Source of the DNA: Gammaproteobacteria bacterium
GTDB taxonomy: Bacteria > Pseudomonadota > Gammaproteobacteria > Pseudomonadales > Azotimanducaceae_A
Length of the DNA stretch: 64,000 nucleotides
Direction: 5' to 3'
Assembly: GCA_012960755.1 (NCBI GenBank)
Contig: DUAT01000057.1
Span: forward strand, 477,909-541,908
The notes under the pieces are model-generated. The model ran no database searches and was not told the DNA's origin. It was given only the letters and a program-made list of their open reading frames with translations. A program made the position numbers and the translations under genes. Of this stretch, positions 8,149 through 16,103 are shown one piece after another (within the stretch, counting starts at the first letter, position 1; every line of letters begins with the position of its first letter).

Positions 8149-8658
8149 ATGAACTACTTTAAATGGTTATCTGGCTTTATAGCCGTCTTAGCCCTGTTGT
8201 TCGGTGTGTTCCTGTTTTACATGCGCTTCCACGATGGGCCGATCCAGATTTTCTCTGGCGGGCCATTCAAGACAGGCCAGCTACAAACTGGCCCTGAGCC
8301 AAACTGGAACGAGATAAAGGACATAGGGACTATCCAGATTCAGACGATCACCCCGGCCCGGTCCCGTATCACCTGGCTTGCTGTTATCGATGGCAAAATT
8401 TACACCCCCAGTGGGTATATGAATTCAAGAATCGGCAAGATGTGGAAACAGTGGCCGGTAGAGGCCGAACGGGACGGCAGGGCGTTGTTGAGAATCGATG
8501 GGAAAATATACAAACGACAGTTGGTTCGTCTGCCAACGAACAGCGGGGTTATCCTACCCATTGTCGATGAACTCAACCGAAAATATGGTGCTCGTGGTTC
8601 AGTCGAAGATGTAAAGGCAAATGGCACCTGGCTGTTCGAATTGGCTCCCAGGGGTTAG
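8149..8658 (+). CDS. Small membrane-anchored protein, paralogue of the protein at 5650-6126
   Basis: A 169-residue protein with one N-terminal membrane segment (about residues 8-25, FIAVLALLFGVFLFYM) and a periplasmic-type soluble part. Conserved blocks shared with the protein at 5650-6126 are GGPFKTGQLQTG, RITWLAVIDGKIYTPSGYM, KMWKQWPVEA, LLRIDGKIYKRQLVRL and the C-terminal TWLFELAPR. This copy has no Cys after its hydrophobic segment, so it is anchored by the helix rather than by lipid. The gene ends one base before the stop of the convergent cis-prenyltransferase gene at 8660. No known domain is recognised; an FMN-type split barrel is a possibility from the strand pattern only. Confidence 0.7.
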   Translation: MNYFKWLSGFIAVLALLFGVFLFYMRFHDGPIQIFSGGPFKTGQLQTGPEPNWNEIKDIGTIQIQTITPARSRITWLAVIDGKIYTPSGYMNSRIGKMWKQWPVEAERDGRALLRIDGKIYKRQLVRLPTNSGVILPIVDELNRKYGARGSVEDVKANGTWLFELAPRG

Positions 8659-8659
8659 T

Positions 8660-9427
8660 TCACACGCCGTAACGTCGCTCACGCTGTTGAAAAACCCGAA
8701 TCGCCCGCCAGAAGTCGATTCTGCGGAATGCTGGCCAAAACACTTCAGTAAAATACAGTTCTGAGTAGGCACTCTGCCAGGATAGAAATCCACTCAGACG
8801 TTCCTCTCCTGAAGTTCGAATAATCAGGTCCGGGTCTGGTATCCCCTCAGTGTAAAGATATTTTGAAAACGACTCTTCATCTATATCATCCAGGTTAAGA
8901 CAGCCACTCTTGACCTCCAAAGCCACCTTTTTAACCGCGTCAACAATTTCTGCGCGACCACCATAGCTAATGGCAATATTGAGCTGGAATCGATCATGGT
9001 TGCAGGTTTGTGACTCGATTTTGTCAATCTCACAGATCATCTCGTCAGAAAGGCCTCCCCGACGACCAATAACCTTAATCTTGACTTGCTCTTCAGCAAT
9101 GATGGGGTCTGATTGGAAATCCCTCAACTTTTGCAGAATCAGTTTCATCAGATAGTCAACTTCTTCGTCGCTACGACTAAAATTTTCGGTAGAAAATGCA
9201 TACAGGGTAACAATCCTGACCTCCAGTTCCCTGCACCAGCTTAGAAAATCTTCCAGCCTGTCAGACCCTGCAGAATGTCCCTCATTGATGTTGACAAAAC
9301 CCCTTAGTTTTGCAAATCGACGATTACCATCAACAATAAGCCCAATATGGTTGGGCTTGGGTCCATCCTCTATCTGATGCCAGAGTATCTGTTCATACAG
9401 CTTGTAAAAAGGTGCAAATAAATTCAT
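8660..9427 (-). CDS. cis-prenyltransferase (undecaprenyl/polyprenyl diphosphate synthase family), archaeal/eukaryotic-type signature
   Basis: A 255-residue enzyme that condenses isopentenyl diphosphate units in cis onto an allylic diphosphate. The active-site Asp lies in IVDGNRRFAKLRG; other family landmarks are TLYAFSTENFSR, NIAISYGGRAEIVDA, and the C-terminal DLIIRTSGEERLSGFLSWQSAYSELYF. Bacterial UppS normally reads MDGNGRWA; the RRFA form and the N-terminal LYEQILWHQI...KPNHI segment are typical of archaeal and eukaryotic (DHDDS-type) enzymes. The start is ATG 9427; a TTG at 9439 is also open but has less support. The gene is a single transcription unit, convergent with the small protein at 8149-8658. 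It is probably not the cell's housekeeping UppS, which usually sits beside cdsA and dxr. Confidence 0.88.
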   Translation of the reverse strand: MNLFAPFYKLYEQILWHQIEDGPKPNHIGLIVDGNRRFAKLRGFVNINEGHSAGSDRLEDFLSWCRELEVRIVTLYAFSTENFSRSDEEVDYLMKLILQKLRDFQSDPIIAEEQVKIKVIGRRGGLSDEMICEIDKIESQTCNHDRFQLNIAISYGGRAEIVDAVKKVALEVKSGCLNLDDIDEESFSKYLYTEGIPDPDLIIRTSGEERLSGFLSWQSAYSELYFTEVFWPAFRRIDFWRAIRVFQQRERRYGV

Positions 9428-9511
9428 AACAGTTTTCAATAAGATTCTCAGAAAGGTGCTATCAACGTAAAAAGAATTTTATCTAGGCGGGAGTATACGT
9501 CATGGCGCGTG

Positions 9512-9552
9512 TCTACAAAACACGATCTACAAAACAAGCGTCTACAAAACAA
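9512..9552 (+). repeat. Three direct repeats of TCTACAAAACA upstream of the MlrC-like gene
   Basis: The 11-mer TCTACAAAACA begins at 9512, 9526 and 9541, spacing 14 and 15 bases, ending about 70 bases before the GTG start of the gene at 9621. The regular spacing close to a helical turn and a half suggests a regulator binding array, but no regulator is known. The flanks show no further copies. Confidence 0.5.
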
Positions 9553-9620
9553 CTTAAAGATTATTGCCCCAAAACAAACGCTTGGGTATGGTGTTGATAC
9601 AAACTTGGAGGACGCAAGCC

Positions 9621-11135
9621 GTGAAATTGTTAGTCGCAATGATGAGCCATGAGACCAATACCTTTTCACCGGTGCCAACCGAACTGGACCGCTTTGGCAG
9701 TGGGTCAAAGCCACTGGAGGGGATTCCGGCATACAACGCCATCAAGGGTCGAGGGATTACCATGGCAGGTATGATTTCGGTCGCCGAAGAAGCAGGCGCT
9801 GAGATCATCACCCCAATTGCGGCCGGTGCGCCGCCTTCGGGACCCGTATCCAACGAAGCCTACAACTACATCACTGACAGTATTCTTCAGGCCGCAGAAG
9901 GTTGTGATGGGCTGTTGCTCGATCTGCACGGCGCGATGGTGACCCGGTCCCATGAAGATGGAGAAGGTGCCCTGCTGCGGCGACTGCGGGAGACCTACCC
10001 GGATATTCCCATTGGCGTCGGACTGGATATGCACGCGAATCTGTACCCGGATATGGTGGAGCATTCCACAATTATTACGGGTTACCAGACCTATCCTCAT
10101 ATCGATATGTTCGAAACGGGACAAAGGACTGCCCGCATACTGATTAGCACCATGCAGGGAAACGTCAAACCGACAATGGTCTGGGGAAACTGCCCGATGC
10201 TGCCTCATGTGATGCGCCAGGGTACTGATGATTTCCCTAACAAAGCACTCCAGCAACGGGTCCAGGAATTGGAAAAAACCGAAGCTCTTGCCGTCTCTTT
10301 GTTTACCGGCTTCCCTCATGCGGACATATACAATGCGGGATTAAGTGTTGTTGTTGCCACAAACAACGATCCACAAAAGGCCAGCGAGATACGCGATGAA
10401 CTGCTGGAACTCGCCTGGAAAGACAGGCAGTCGTTCGTCTACCAGATTAAACCGCTCGAGGAATCCATCGGTGAAGCCAACGATGCAGCAGATAAACCCG
10501 GCGACGGCCCCGTGATATTGCTGGATCACTACGACAATACCGCTTCCGGTGGGACGATGGACACCACCGAGGTCCTGCGGGAAATTCTTCAACAGGAACT
10601 GGAAGATGTTGCCGCCTTTGGCATATTCGACCCTGAAGCTGTGCAGAAAATGGTCGAAGCAGGCGTGGGCAACGAAATCACCGTTACCCTTGGTGCAAAT
10701 TTCCATATGGATGCCTTACAAAAACAAAGCAAACCTTTGACGGTCACTGGCGTCGTTCGCCTGATATCCGATGGTAGATTCACAATCACGGGCCCCATGA
10801 GCACCGGCTCGAAAACCAGCATGGGGACAACGGCAGTACTTGATACCGGTAATGTAGAGATTATTGTGATCAGCAGGCATGTTGAACCTTATGATCTGGG
10901 CTATTTTTCCAGCCTGGGTATCAACCCCCTGACGAAGCGATTTTTGATGCTGAAAAGCCGCATTCATTATCGAGCGACTTATATGCCGATCGCAAAATCA
11001 ATTATCGAATGTGCAGGATGCGGCGTCTGCACGTCGGACTATGATCAACTGGAATTTAAGAACGTCAGACGTCCAATTTTTCCCCTCGACAATATTAATT
11101 CCGACAGCTTTAAGGAAGGTTTTCCACAACAATAA
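9621..11135 (+). CDS. M81 family metallopeptidase (MlrC/microcystinase C-like)
   Basis: A 504-residue member of the MlrC family (DUF1485 N-terminal and MlrC C-terminal domains). The N-terminus reads LLVAMMSHETNTFSPVPT, the family hallmark, and further conserved parts are GLLLDLHGAMVTRSHEDGEG, GVGLDMHANL and ITGYQTYPHIDMFETG, which supply the His/Asp ligands of the predicted zinc site. The C-terminal domain contains VILLDHYDNTASGGTMD. The start is GTG 9621, preceded by GGAGGA; an earlier TTG is in frame but lacks homology. Family members hydrolyse small peptides, known best for linearised microcystin, but many genomes carry them for unknown substrates. The alpha/beta hydrolase gene follows after 20 bp and is probably in the same operon. 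Confidence 0.9.
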   Translation: MKLLVAMMSHETNTFSPVPTELDRFGSGSKPLEGIPAYNAIKGRGITMAGMISVAEEAGAEIITPIAAGAPPSGPVSNEAYNYITDSILQAAEGCDGLLLDLHGAMVTRSHEDGEGALLRRLRETYPDIPIGVGLDMHANLYPDMVEHSTIITGYQTYPHIDMFETGQRTARILISTMQGNVKPTMVWGNCPMLPHVMRQGTDDFPNKALQQRVQELEKTEALAVSLFTGFPHADIYNAGLSVVVATNNDPQKASEIRDELLELAWKDRQSFVYQIKPLEESIGEANDAADKPGDGPVILLDHYDNTASGGTMDTTEVLREILQQELEDVAAFGIFDPEAVQKMVEAGVGNEITVTLGANFHMDALQKQSKPLTVTGVVRLISDGRFTITGPMSTGSKTSMGTTAVLDTGNVEIIVISRHVEPYDLGYFSSLGINPLTKRFLMLKSRIHYRATYMPIAKSIIECAGCGVCTSDYDQLEFKNVRRPIFPLDNINSDSFKEGFPQQ

Positions 11136-11155
11136 TCTGCCAACAGGGAGCCAAA

Positions 11156-11866
11156 ATGCCTGTATTCGAACGAGATGACGTAAAAATATACTATGAAATT
11201 CACGGTGAAGGCTTTCCGGTTCTGCTTTTCGCCCCCGGTGGTATGCGATCAGCTCTGTCCTTCTGGTCGAGTTCACCCTGGAATCCAATGACAGCATTGT
11301 CGCCGCATTTCAAGGTGATCGCCATGGATCAGCGCAACGCGGGTCAGTCGAGTGCGCCAGTGACCGGTGAAGATGGCTGGCACAGCTACACGGAGGATCA
11401 TATCGCGCTATTGGATCACCTCCAGGCTGACCAGTGTCATATCCTCGGTGGCTGCATCGGTGGGCCCTATTGTTTTGGCCTGATGCAGGCACAACCCGGC
11501 AGAGTGACCGCTGCAATTATTCAGCAAACCATTGGTCTCGATAATAATCGCGAGGCTTTTTACGATATGTTCGACGGATGGTCCAAAAACCTTACCGGTG
11601 TCGCTGAAGCCGACCTGGTCTCTTTCCGGTCAAATATGTACGATGGCGACTTTCTACTCAATGTTGACGAAGCCTTTGTCGAACAATGTTCAACCCCACT
11701 GCTCGTTCTGATGGGCAATGACCTATACCATCCGGAGTCGACATCACGGAAAGTGGCAGCGCTGGCTGAGAACGCTACGCTGCTGGAGTCCTGGAGCGGG
11801 GAGGAGTTAATTGATCAAACTGTTGCTACCTCCATCGAGTTCCTGAAAAGTCATACACCGGGCTAA
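11156..11866 (+). CDS. Alpha/beta hydrolase fold protein with a Cys in the nucleophile elbow
   Basis: A 236-residue alpha/beta hydrolase. The oxyanion-hole region is LLFAPGGMRS, followed by VIAMDQRNAGQSSAP, the strand-4 motif of the fold. The nucleophile elbow is LGGCIGGPY, so G-x-C-x-G replaces the usual G-x-S-x-G. An acid is available in LMGNDLYHPE. After the last strand, where the catalytic His should sit, the sequence runs LLESWSGEELIDQ with no His. The triad is therefore either unusual or lost, and the protein may bind rather than hydrolyse its ligand. It follows the MlrC-like gene by 20 bp with GGGAG before its ATG, and its last four bases overlap the end of the convergent carotenoid oxygenase gene. 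Confidence 0.85.
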   Translation: MPVFERDDVKIYYEIHGEGFPVLLFAPGGMRSALSFWSSSPWNPMTALSPHFKVIAMDQRNAGQSSAPVTGEDGWHSYTEDHIALLDHLQADQCHILGGCIGGPYCFGLMQAQPGRVTAAIIQQTIGLDNNREAFYDMFDGWSKNLTGVAEADLVSFRSNMYDGDFLLNVDEAFVEQCSTPLLVLMGNDLYHPESTSRKVAALAENATLLESWSGEELIDQTVATSIEFLKSHTPG

Positions 11867-13269
11867 CCAGAACCCGGCATCCAGTTTCCATGGAATCCAA
11901 ACGGGACCCGATGATCCAGATAGGCTCTGGCCAGCGGTCCCTGGGACAGGTTTTGTGCATCAAGAATAACCAGATGAGATTTGTCAATCGTCGCATCATA
12001 GACATTCGATAGCAGATAGCCCTCCCCTTCCCCGGCGTTACCGGATTTGGGGACAAACACCGCCTCCGAGGTTGCCATCTCAGGTGGCATTTCGAAAGTC
12101 TCTCTTGCACTCTGCTGGTGATCTACCCGCGCAATCGCATTAAATCCACCGGCATCCCCTGGTTGTTTACCGTCACATAACATGTACCCGTATCGGTACG
12201 ACAAACCGGTAAAACGTTCGTCGAGCCGACCAAACTCGCAGCTCACATCGTCCAGTTGACGGGTAACATAGTCGTTAGTGTTCTGTCCAAGATCGAGAGT
12301 CCAGCGGGTCAGTTTGGCCCCCGAGGGACTACCTTCCGAGCCATCCGGGTTAGGGAACAAGGGTGCCCGGTCGTATTCCGATACATCGCAGGTAATCACA
12401 TCGCCATCGTTGAATGCATTCATGGGGTGAAAAACAAAGGTCGCTTCGCTGGTGAACCAGCGAATGTCATCAACACTGCCCCCCCTGCGCATCACACCGA
12501 TCTGGTTCCCCATCTCAGGCTCCCAGGCAAAAGCAGGTTTTCCTTCCATGGCTCTCTCCAGAGAACCCGTCAGGGGCATGATTGGAAACAGCACATAATC
12601 CCGGGTCACCATGAAGTCGTGAACCATCGCGGCGTAAGGCGCGTCAAAAAACTGGGATGTCTGCAATTTCCCATCCGGACCGACCACATGGTAGGACATT
12701 TTGTTCGACAACATCCCATCAACACTGTAGCCAAAGAAGATCATTTCACCCGTTTCAGGGTCTATTTTCGGATGGGCAGTCATCGGACCTACGAGGGATT
12801 CATCAAATTTCCATGCACCCCTGGACTCTAACGTCACCGGGTCCAGTTCAAATGGCGCATGACCTTCCTCCAGGGCCAGTAACTTGCCACCGTGCCAGAC
12901 AATATTGGTATTGGCCAGGCCATCAGTCTCCAGGCCAGCAACATCAGGATCGCTGTCCATGGGATTGAACGCGCTGAACAGGCTGCGGCCCGCGTTGTTC
13001 TCGGTTTTGAATTTCACCGTCTTTGCCCATCGGTTCTTGTATGACACCTTGCCATTCTCAATGTGAAAGGCGTGAATCATCCCATCCCCACCAAACCAGT
13101 GATACTGACCCCGTGGTGCAAATTGTGGATTCGGGCCATTTCGAAAAAACGTTCCATGCAGGTCTGCCGGAATTTCACCCTCGATGATTAGATCACGGGC
13201 ATCGCACTCCATCTGGATGGGGGCGAATCCACCGACCAGGTTCGGATGATTTGGGAATGGTTGTGCCAT
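11863..13269 (-). CDS. Carotenoid oxygenase (RPE65/CCD) family protein
   Basis: A 468-residue seven-bladed propeller dioxygenase that uses a four-histidine Fe(II) site to cleave a C=C bond oxidatively. Family landmarks are LHGTFFRNGPNP, HWFGGDGMIHAFHI, and the likely iron ligands in MTAHPKIDP, MVHDFMVT, FVFHPMNAF and the C-terminal FGFHGNWMP. All four His blocks are present, so it should be active. The family covers carotenoid and apocarotenoid cleavage but also lignostilbene and isoeugenol-type phenylpropenes; the substrate cannot be read from the sequence. It is the last gene of the minus-strand operon that begins with the PEP-mutase-like lyase. CAGGAG precedes its ATG. No signal peptide is seen. 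Confidence 0.93.
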   Translation of the reverse strand: MAQPFPNHPNLVGGFAPIQMECDARDLIIEGEIPADLHGTFFRNGPNPQFAPRGQYHWFGGDGMIHAFHIENGKVSYKNRWAKTVKFKTENNAGRSLFSAFNPMDSDPDVAGLETDGLANTNIVWHGGKLLALEEGHAPFELDPVTLESRGAWKFDESLVGPMTAHPKIDPETGEMIFFGYSVDGMLSNKMSYHVVGPDGKLQTSQFFDAPYAAMVHDFMVTRDYVLFPIMPLTGSLERAMEGKPAFAWEPEMGNQIGVMRRGGSVDDIRWFTSEATFVFHPMNAFNDGDVITCDVSEYDRAPLFPNPDGSEGSPSGAKLTRWTLDLGQNTNDYVTRQLDDVSCEFGRLDERFTGLSYRYGYMLCDGKQPGDAGGFNAIARVDHQQSARETFEMPPEMATSEAVFVPKSGNAGEGEGYLLSNVYDATIDKSHLVILDAQNLSQGPLARAYLDHRVPFGFHGNWMPGSG

Positions 13270-13329
13270 GTCTAACTCCTGTTACTGATTCTGATAGTTT
13301 GCTTCTGATAGTTTAATCAGAAACCTGGT

Positions 13330-13986
13330 CTACTGATATCTGTGATCCCATTGGTCAAGATAAACCAGCTTTTCAACCGGCCGCCTGGAAATAGGTCCAT
13401 GCCCTTTCAGGACCGGGTATCCGATGGGTATATGGGCGCAGGTACCCCAATCCGCGGGAATACCGAGCAGTGATTTAATTTCAGTCTCCTTGAAACAGAG
13501 TAACGTCGTCAGGACGCATCCTAATCCTTCTGCCCGGCAGGCCAGCATGACATTCTGTACCGCAGTATAGACAGACCCGCCACCCACCACGGAGGGTCGT
13601 CCAAGGTCAGCATCGGTAATCGCCATGAATTTCGGATTGAAGCAAAACACCAGCATTGCCGGGACTTCTGCCATATGGTGTGCCAGGTAGTCACCTGCTT
13701 TTAGCATTTTTTCTGCCTGCTGGCGGGCATCCTCTGGCATTTTTGACAACCCGGTGCGGTTCGGCGCCGTATATTTACTCCATTCCTCGGCATACCAGCC
13801 CTGAATATTGCCAAGGTGGTCTGGCTCCTTCACGACGACTATTCTAAAAGGCTGGACATTGCCCCCGGTCGGTGCCCAGGCCGCTGCCTGCAATACCCGC
13901 TGCATCACATCTGCTGGTATCGGGTCGGGTTTTAGTCGACGCACCGCTCGTAACGAACTCATTGCTTCATAGAGTTCAACCATCAT
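13330..13986 (-). CDS. Nitroreductase family protein (FMN-dependent)
   Basis: A 218-residue FMN protein of the nitroreductase superfamily. The N-terminal SSLRAVRRLKPDPIPADV and WAPTGGNVQPFRIVVVKE segments are the usual FMN-phosphate and isoalloxazine contacts, and LACRAEGLGCVLTTLLCFKE is the conserved C-terminal FMN region. Two consecutive ATGs occur at the start (13986 and 13983) after AGGAG. It lies in the four-gene minus-strand operon, 19 bp after the acyl-CoA-dehydrogenase-like gene. Members reduce nitro, quinone or enone groups or act in oxidative chemistry; a second family member in this window (30649-31302) is clearly distinct. Confidence 0.9.
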   Translation of the reverse strand: MMVELYEAMSSLRAVRRLKPDPIPADVMQRVLQAAAWAPTGGNVQPFRIVVVKEPDHLGNIQGWYAEEWSKYTAPNRTGLSKMPEDARQQAEKMLKAGDYLAHHMAEVPAMLVFCFNPKFMAITDADLGRPSVVGGGSVYTAVQNVMLACRAEGLGCVLTTLLCFKETEIKSLLGIPADWGTCAHIPIGYPVLKGHGPISRRPVEKLVYLDQWDHRYQ

Positions 13987-14005
13987 TCTCTCCTACTTTC
14001 TCTAC

Positions 14006-15166
14006 TTATAACGGTTGTCGTGGGTCAATGCCCAATTCAACTTTGCCCGTCAGTTCAAAAATCGGTGATGCCACCATAATATGCTGCGTTGTTACATGGA
14101 TGTCGCGCAAACACTGCTGAAGGACATTATTTTCATAGATGGAACTACCGCCCCCCAGCTGGTACAAACGGTCAACCGCTGCAACCGAACGACGTGTGGC
14201 ATTGACGGCAGCCAATCGTAGTTTACCTTTGTGCGCAAGGCTTAACTTTTCCCCCTGGTTTGCCAGCGCCCAGGCATTATCAATGGTGAAATTGATATAA
14301 GCCTCGGCAGATTCCAGGTCTGCTACAGACTTTGCGACATCGCTTTGAACCGCGGGTCTGTCAATCAGTTTTCGCCTCGCGCCTGTTGGCGTTTTAACAC
14401 CAGCCAGATCTTTGAATGCACTCAGGGCCTTGTATCCCAGACCCAGGCTGACACTCGACACTCCCAGGGCCAGTAATCCCAGCAATGGGAACTGATACAA
14501 GGGGCGTTGAACCCTCGCCCTGGCGCCCAAAATGACCGACCGGCCCGTGGGTACAAAAACATCCTTGACATTAAAATGATGACTACCCGTGCCTTTCAGG
14601 CCGGCGACGTCCCAGGTATCCTCGATATTCACCTGGCTCGCCTCAAACATCATCAATTGACTTTCCGGGCCATGCTTACCCATTACCTGTTCACCGTTTT
14701 TGTAGATGAAACAACCACCGCAAATCCAGTCCGCATTTTGTGAACCACTGCCAAAGGGCCAGCGACCAGAAACCCGGTAGCCACCTTCGACAACATCTGA
14801 ACGCCCAATGGGTGCGGTGACGCCGACTGTCATCACACCTGGCTTGTCAGCATAGATTTTTCGCGCAAATTCATCGGGCAGCGAAGCTGACAAGACCCCG
14901 GTGGTACCGCCGATCATCGCGTTCCAACCGGCGGAGCCATCGCCGGTGGATAGTAATTTAAGCACCTGGACGAAGTCCCGGGGGTGCAACTCAAGTCCAC
15001 CGTATTCTTCCGGCACTAACATATGGTAAACACCAGCATTGGCGAACTCGTTGGAAATTTCTGCCGACAATCTACGCTCTTGTTCGAATTGCGCTGAATA
15101 TTCAGGCAGTTTTTGGGACCATTGCCGAGCGAAATCCAGAATCTTCCCGGTTGAATCGATGGGCAT
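14006..15166 (-). CDS. Acyl-CoA dehydrogenase-like flavoprotein (group D monooxygenase/HsaA-type)
   Basis: A 386-residue protein of the acyl-CoA dehydrogenase superfamily. The N-terminal helical domain carries VPEEYGGLELHPRDFVQVL and the GDGSAGWNAMIGG segment; the middle beta domain has GYRVSGRWPFGSGSQNADW; and the C-terminal domain reads VDRLYQLGGGSSIYENNVLQQCLRDIHV. The absence of the usual catalytic Glu of acyl-CoA dehydrogenases and the R-D-x-H-V ending match the two-component flavin monooxygenase branch (HsaA, HpaB-like, DszC), which hydroxylates aromatic or sulfur substrates using reduced flavin from a partner reductase. The nitroreductase or a PPOX protein could supply that flavin (inference). 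Its ATG overlaps the stop of the preceding gene by one base (TAATG), so translation is probably coupled. Confidence 0.85.
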   Translation of the reverse strand: MPIDSTGKILDFARQWSQKLPEYSAQFEQERRLSAEISNEFANAGVYHMLVPEEYGGLELHPRDFVQVLKLLSTGDGSAGWNAMIGGTTGVLSASLPDEFARKIYADKPGVMTVGVTAPIGRSDVVEGGYRVSGRWPFGSGSQNADWICGGCFIYKNGEQVMGKHGPESQLMMFEASQVNIEDTWDVAGLKGTGSHHFNVKDVFVPTGRSVILGARARVQRPLYQFPLLGLLALGVSSVSLGLGYKALSAFKDLAGVKTPTGARRKLIDRPAVQSDVAKSVADLESAEAYINFTIDNAWALANQGEKLSLAHKGKLRLAAVNATRRSVAAVDRLYQLGGGSSIYENNVLQQCLRDIHVTTQHIMVASPIFELTGKVELGIDPRQPL

Positions 15167-15993
15167 TATGTAGCATCTCCCAGGCCGACAAGATCGTTAA
15201 ATTCGCTGAATGACAGCCGGGGTTGCCCTTTATCCAGGCTGCTGGATTCGTACAGCGCGGTATAACTGAGCTGCAGGCTCTTCGACGCTGCCAACAAGGC
15301 GGAGACGGGACGGAGAATTATCTGGTATCCCAGCTTCACCAGTTCTTCAGCAGAGAGATCAGGTGTCTTGCCATCTTCAACCATATTCGCCACCAGTGGT
15401 ACATCCCCAAACGCAGATTTCACCTGCTCCATTTCTGCCACTGTTCGTGGTGCTTCAATAAACAGGATATCGGCGCCCGCCTCCAAAAATGCCTGACACC
15501 GCTGAATCGCCTCATCCAAATCATGGGTTGCCCTGGCGTCTGTTCTTGCCATCACAAGAAATTCATCCGAAGCACGACTGGATACGGCGGCAAGAATCTT
15601 ACTCACCGCTTCCTCCAGCGGTACGACCTGTTTGTTTTCCATATGCCCGCATCGCTTGGGACTCACCTGGTCTTCCAACTGGATACACTGCACCCCGGCT
15701 GCTTCATAACCCTGTACCAGGCGAGCCACGTTATGCTCTCCACCATAGCCATTATCACCATCTGCGATCACCGGTACACCATCAGCCGCAGCGACAATCT
15801 GTTGTGCGCGTTCAGTCATTTCGCAAGCAGTCACCAGATCAATGTCGGGACGGCCAAGCAAGCTACCCGCCACGGCGAAACCGGACATATACAGGGATTC
15901 AAAGCCAGCCTGTACGGCTATTTTTGCTGAGAGGGCATCATAAACACCTGGCACCAGCAACCGATCCCTGGTATTTAACAGTTTCTTTAACAT
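15166..15993 (-). CDS. Isocitrate lyase/PEP mutase family protein
   Basis: A 275-residue TIM-barrel protein of the isocitrate lyase/phosphoenolpyruvate mutase superfamily. The metal and substrate loop is visible in VIADGDNGYGG, LEDQVSPKRCGHME matches the KKCGH catalytic loop of (methyl)isocitrate lyases, and MARTDARATHDLDEAI is the standard conserved segment. Members cleave 2-methylisocitrate, dimethylmalate or oxaloacetate, or rearrange phosphonates; the KRCGH loop favours C-C lyase activity over mutase. It is the first gene of the minus-strand operon and faces the carboxymuconolactone decarboxylase-like gene across a 110-bp gap that should hold both promoters. It would fit cleavage of a branched 3-hydroxyacid produced by the pathway (inference). 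Confidence 0.9.
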   Translation of the reverse strand: MLKKLLNTRDRLLVPGVYDALSAKIAVQAGFESLYMSGFAVAGSLLGRPDIDLVTACEMTERAQQIVAAADGVPVIADGDNGYGGEHNVARLVQGYEAAGVQCIQLEDQVSPKRCGHMENKQVVPLEEAVSKILAAVSSRASDEFLVMARTDARATHDLDEAIQRCQAFLEAGADILFIEAPRTVAEMEQVKSAFGDVPLVANMVEDGKTPDLSAEELVKLGYQIILRPVSALLAASKSLQLSYTALYESSSLDKGQPRLSFSEFNDLVGLGDAT

Positions 15994-16103
15994 TACAACC
16001 CGCTACTTATTCGAGGGAGGCAGTCTATCATTCAGCCATTAGCCAATGGTACATTTAGATCATCTGAACAAACCCAAATCACCATTAACCGGAGAACAAA
16101 AAA

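Noticed and set aside
12256..12831. Long plus-strand frame (191 codons) opposite the carotenoid oxygenase gene
   Set aside because: It is fully antisense to a well supported gene, has no recognisable domain and no ribosome-binding site.
15223..15930. Long plus-strand frame (235 codons) opposite the PEP-mutase-like gene
   Set aside because: Same reason: shadow of a gene with clear family motifs.
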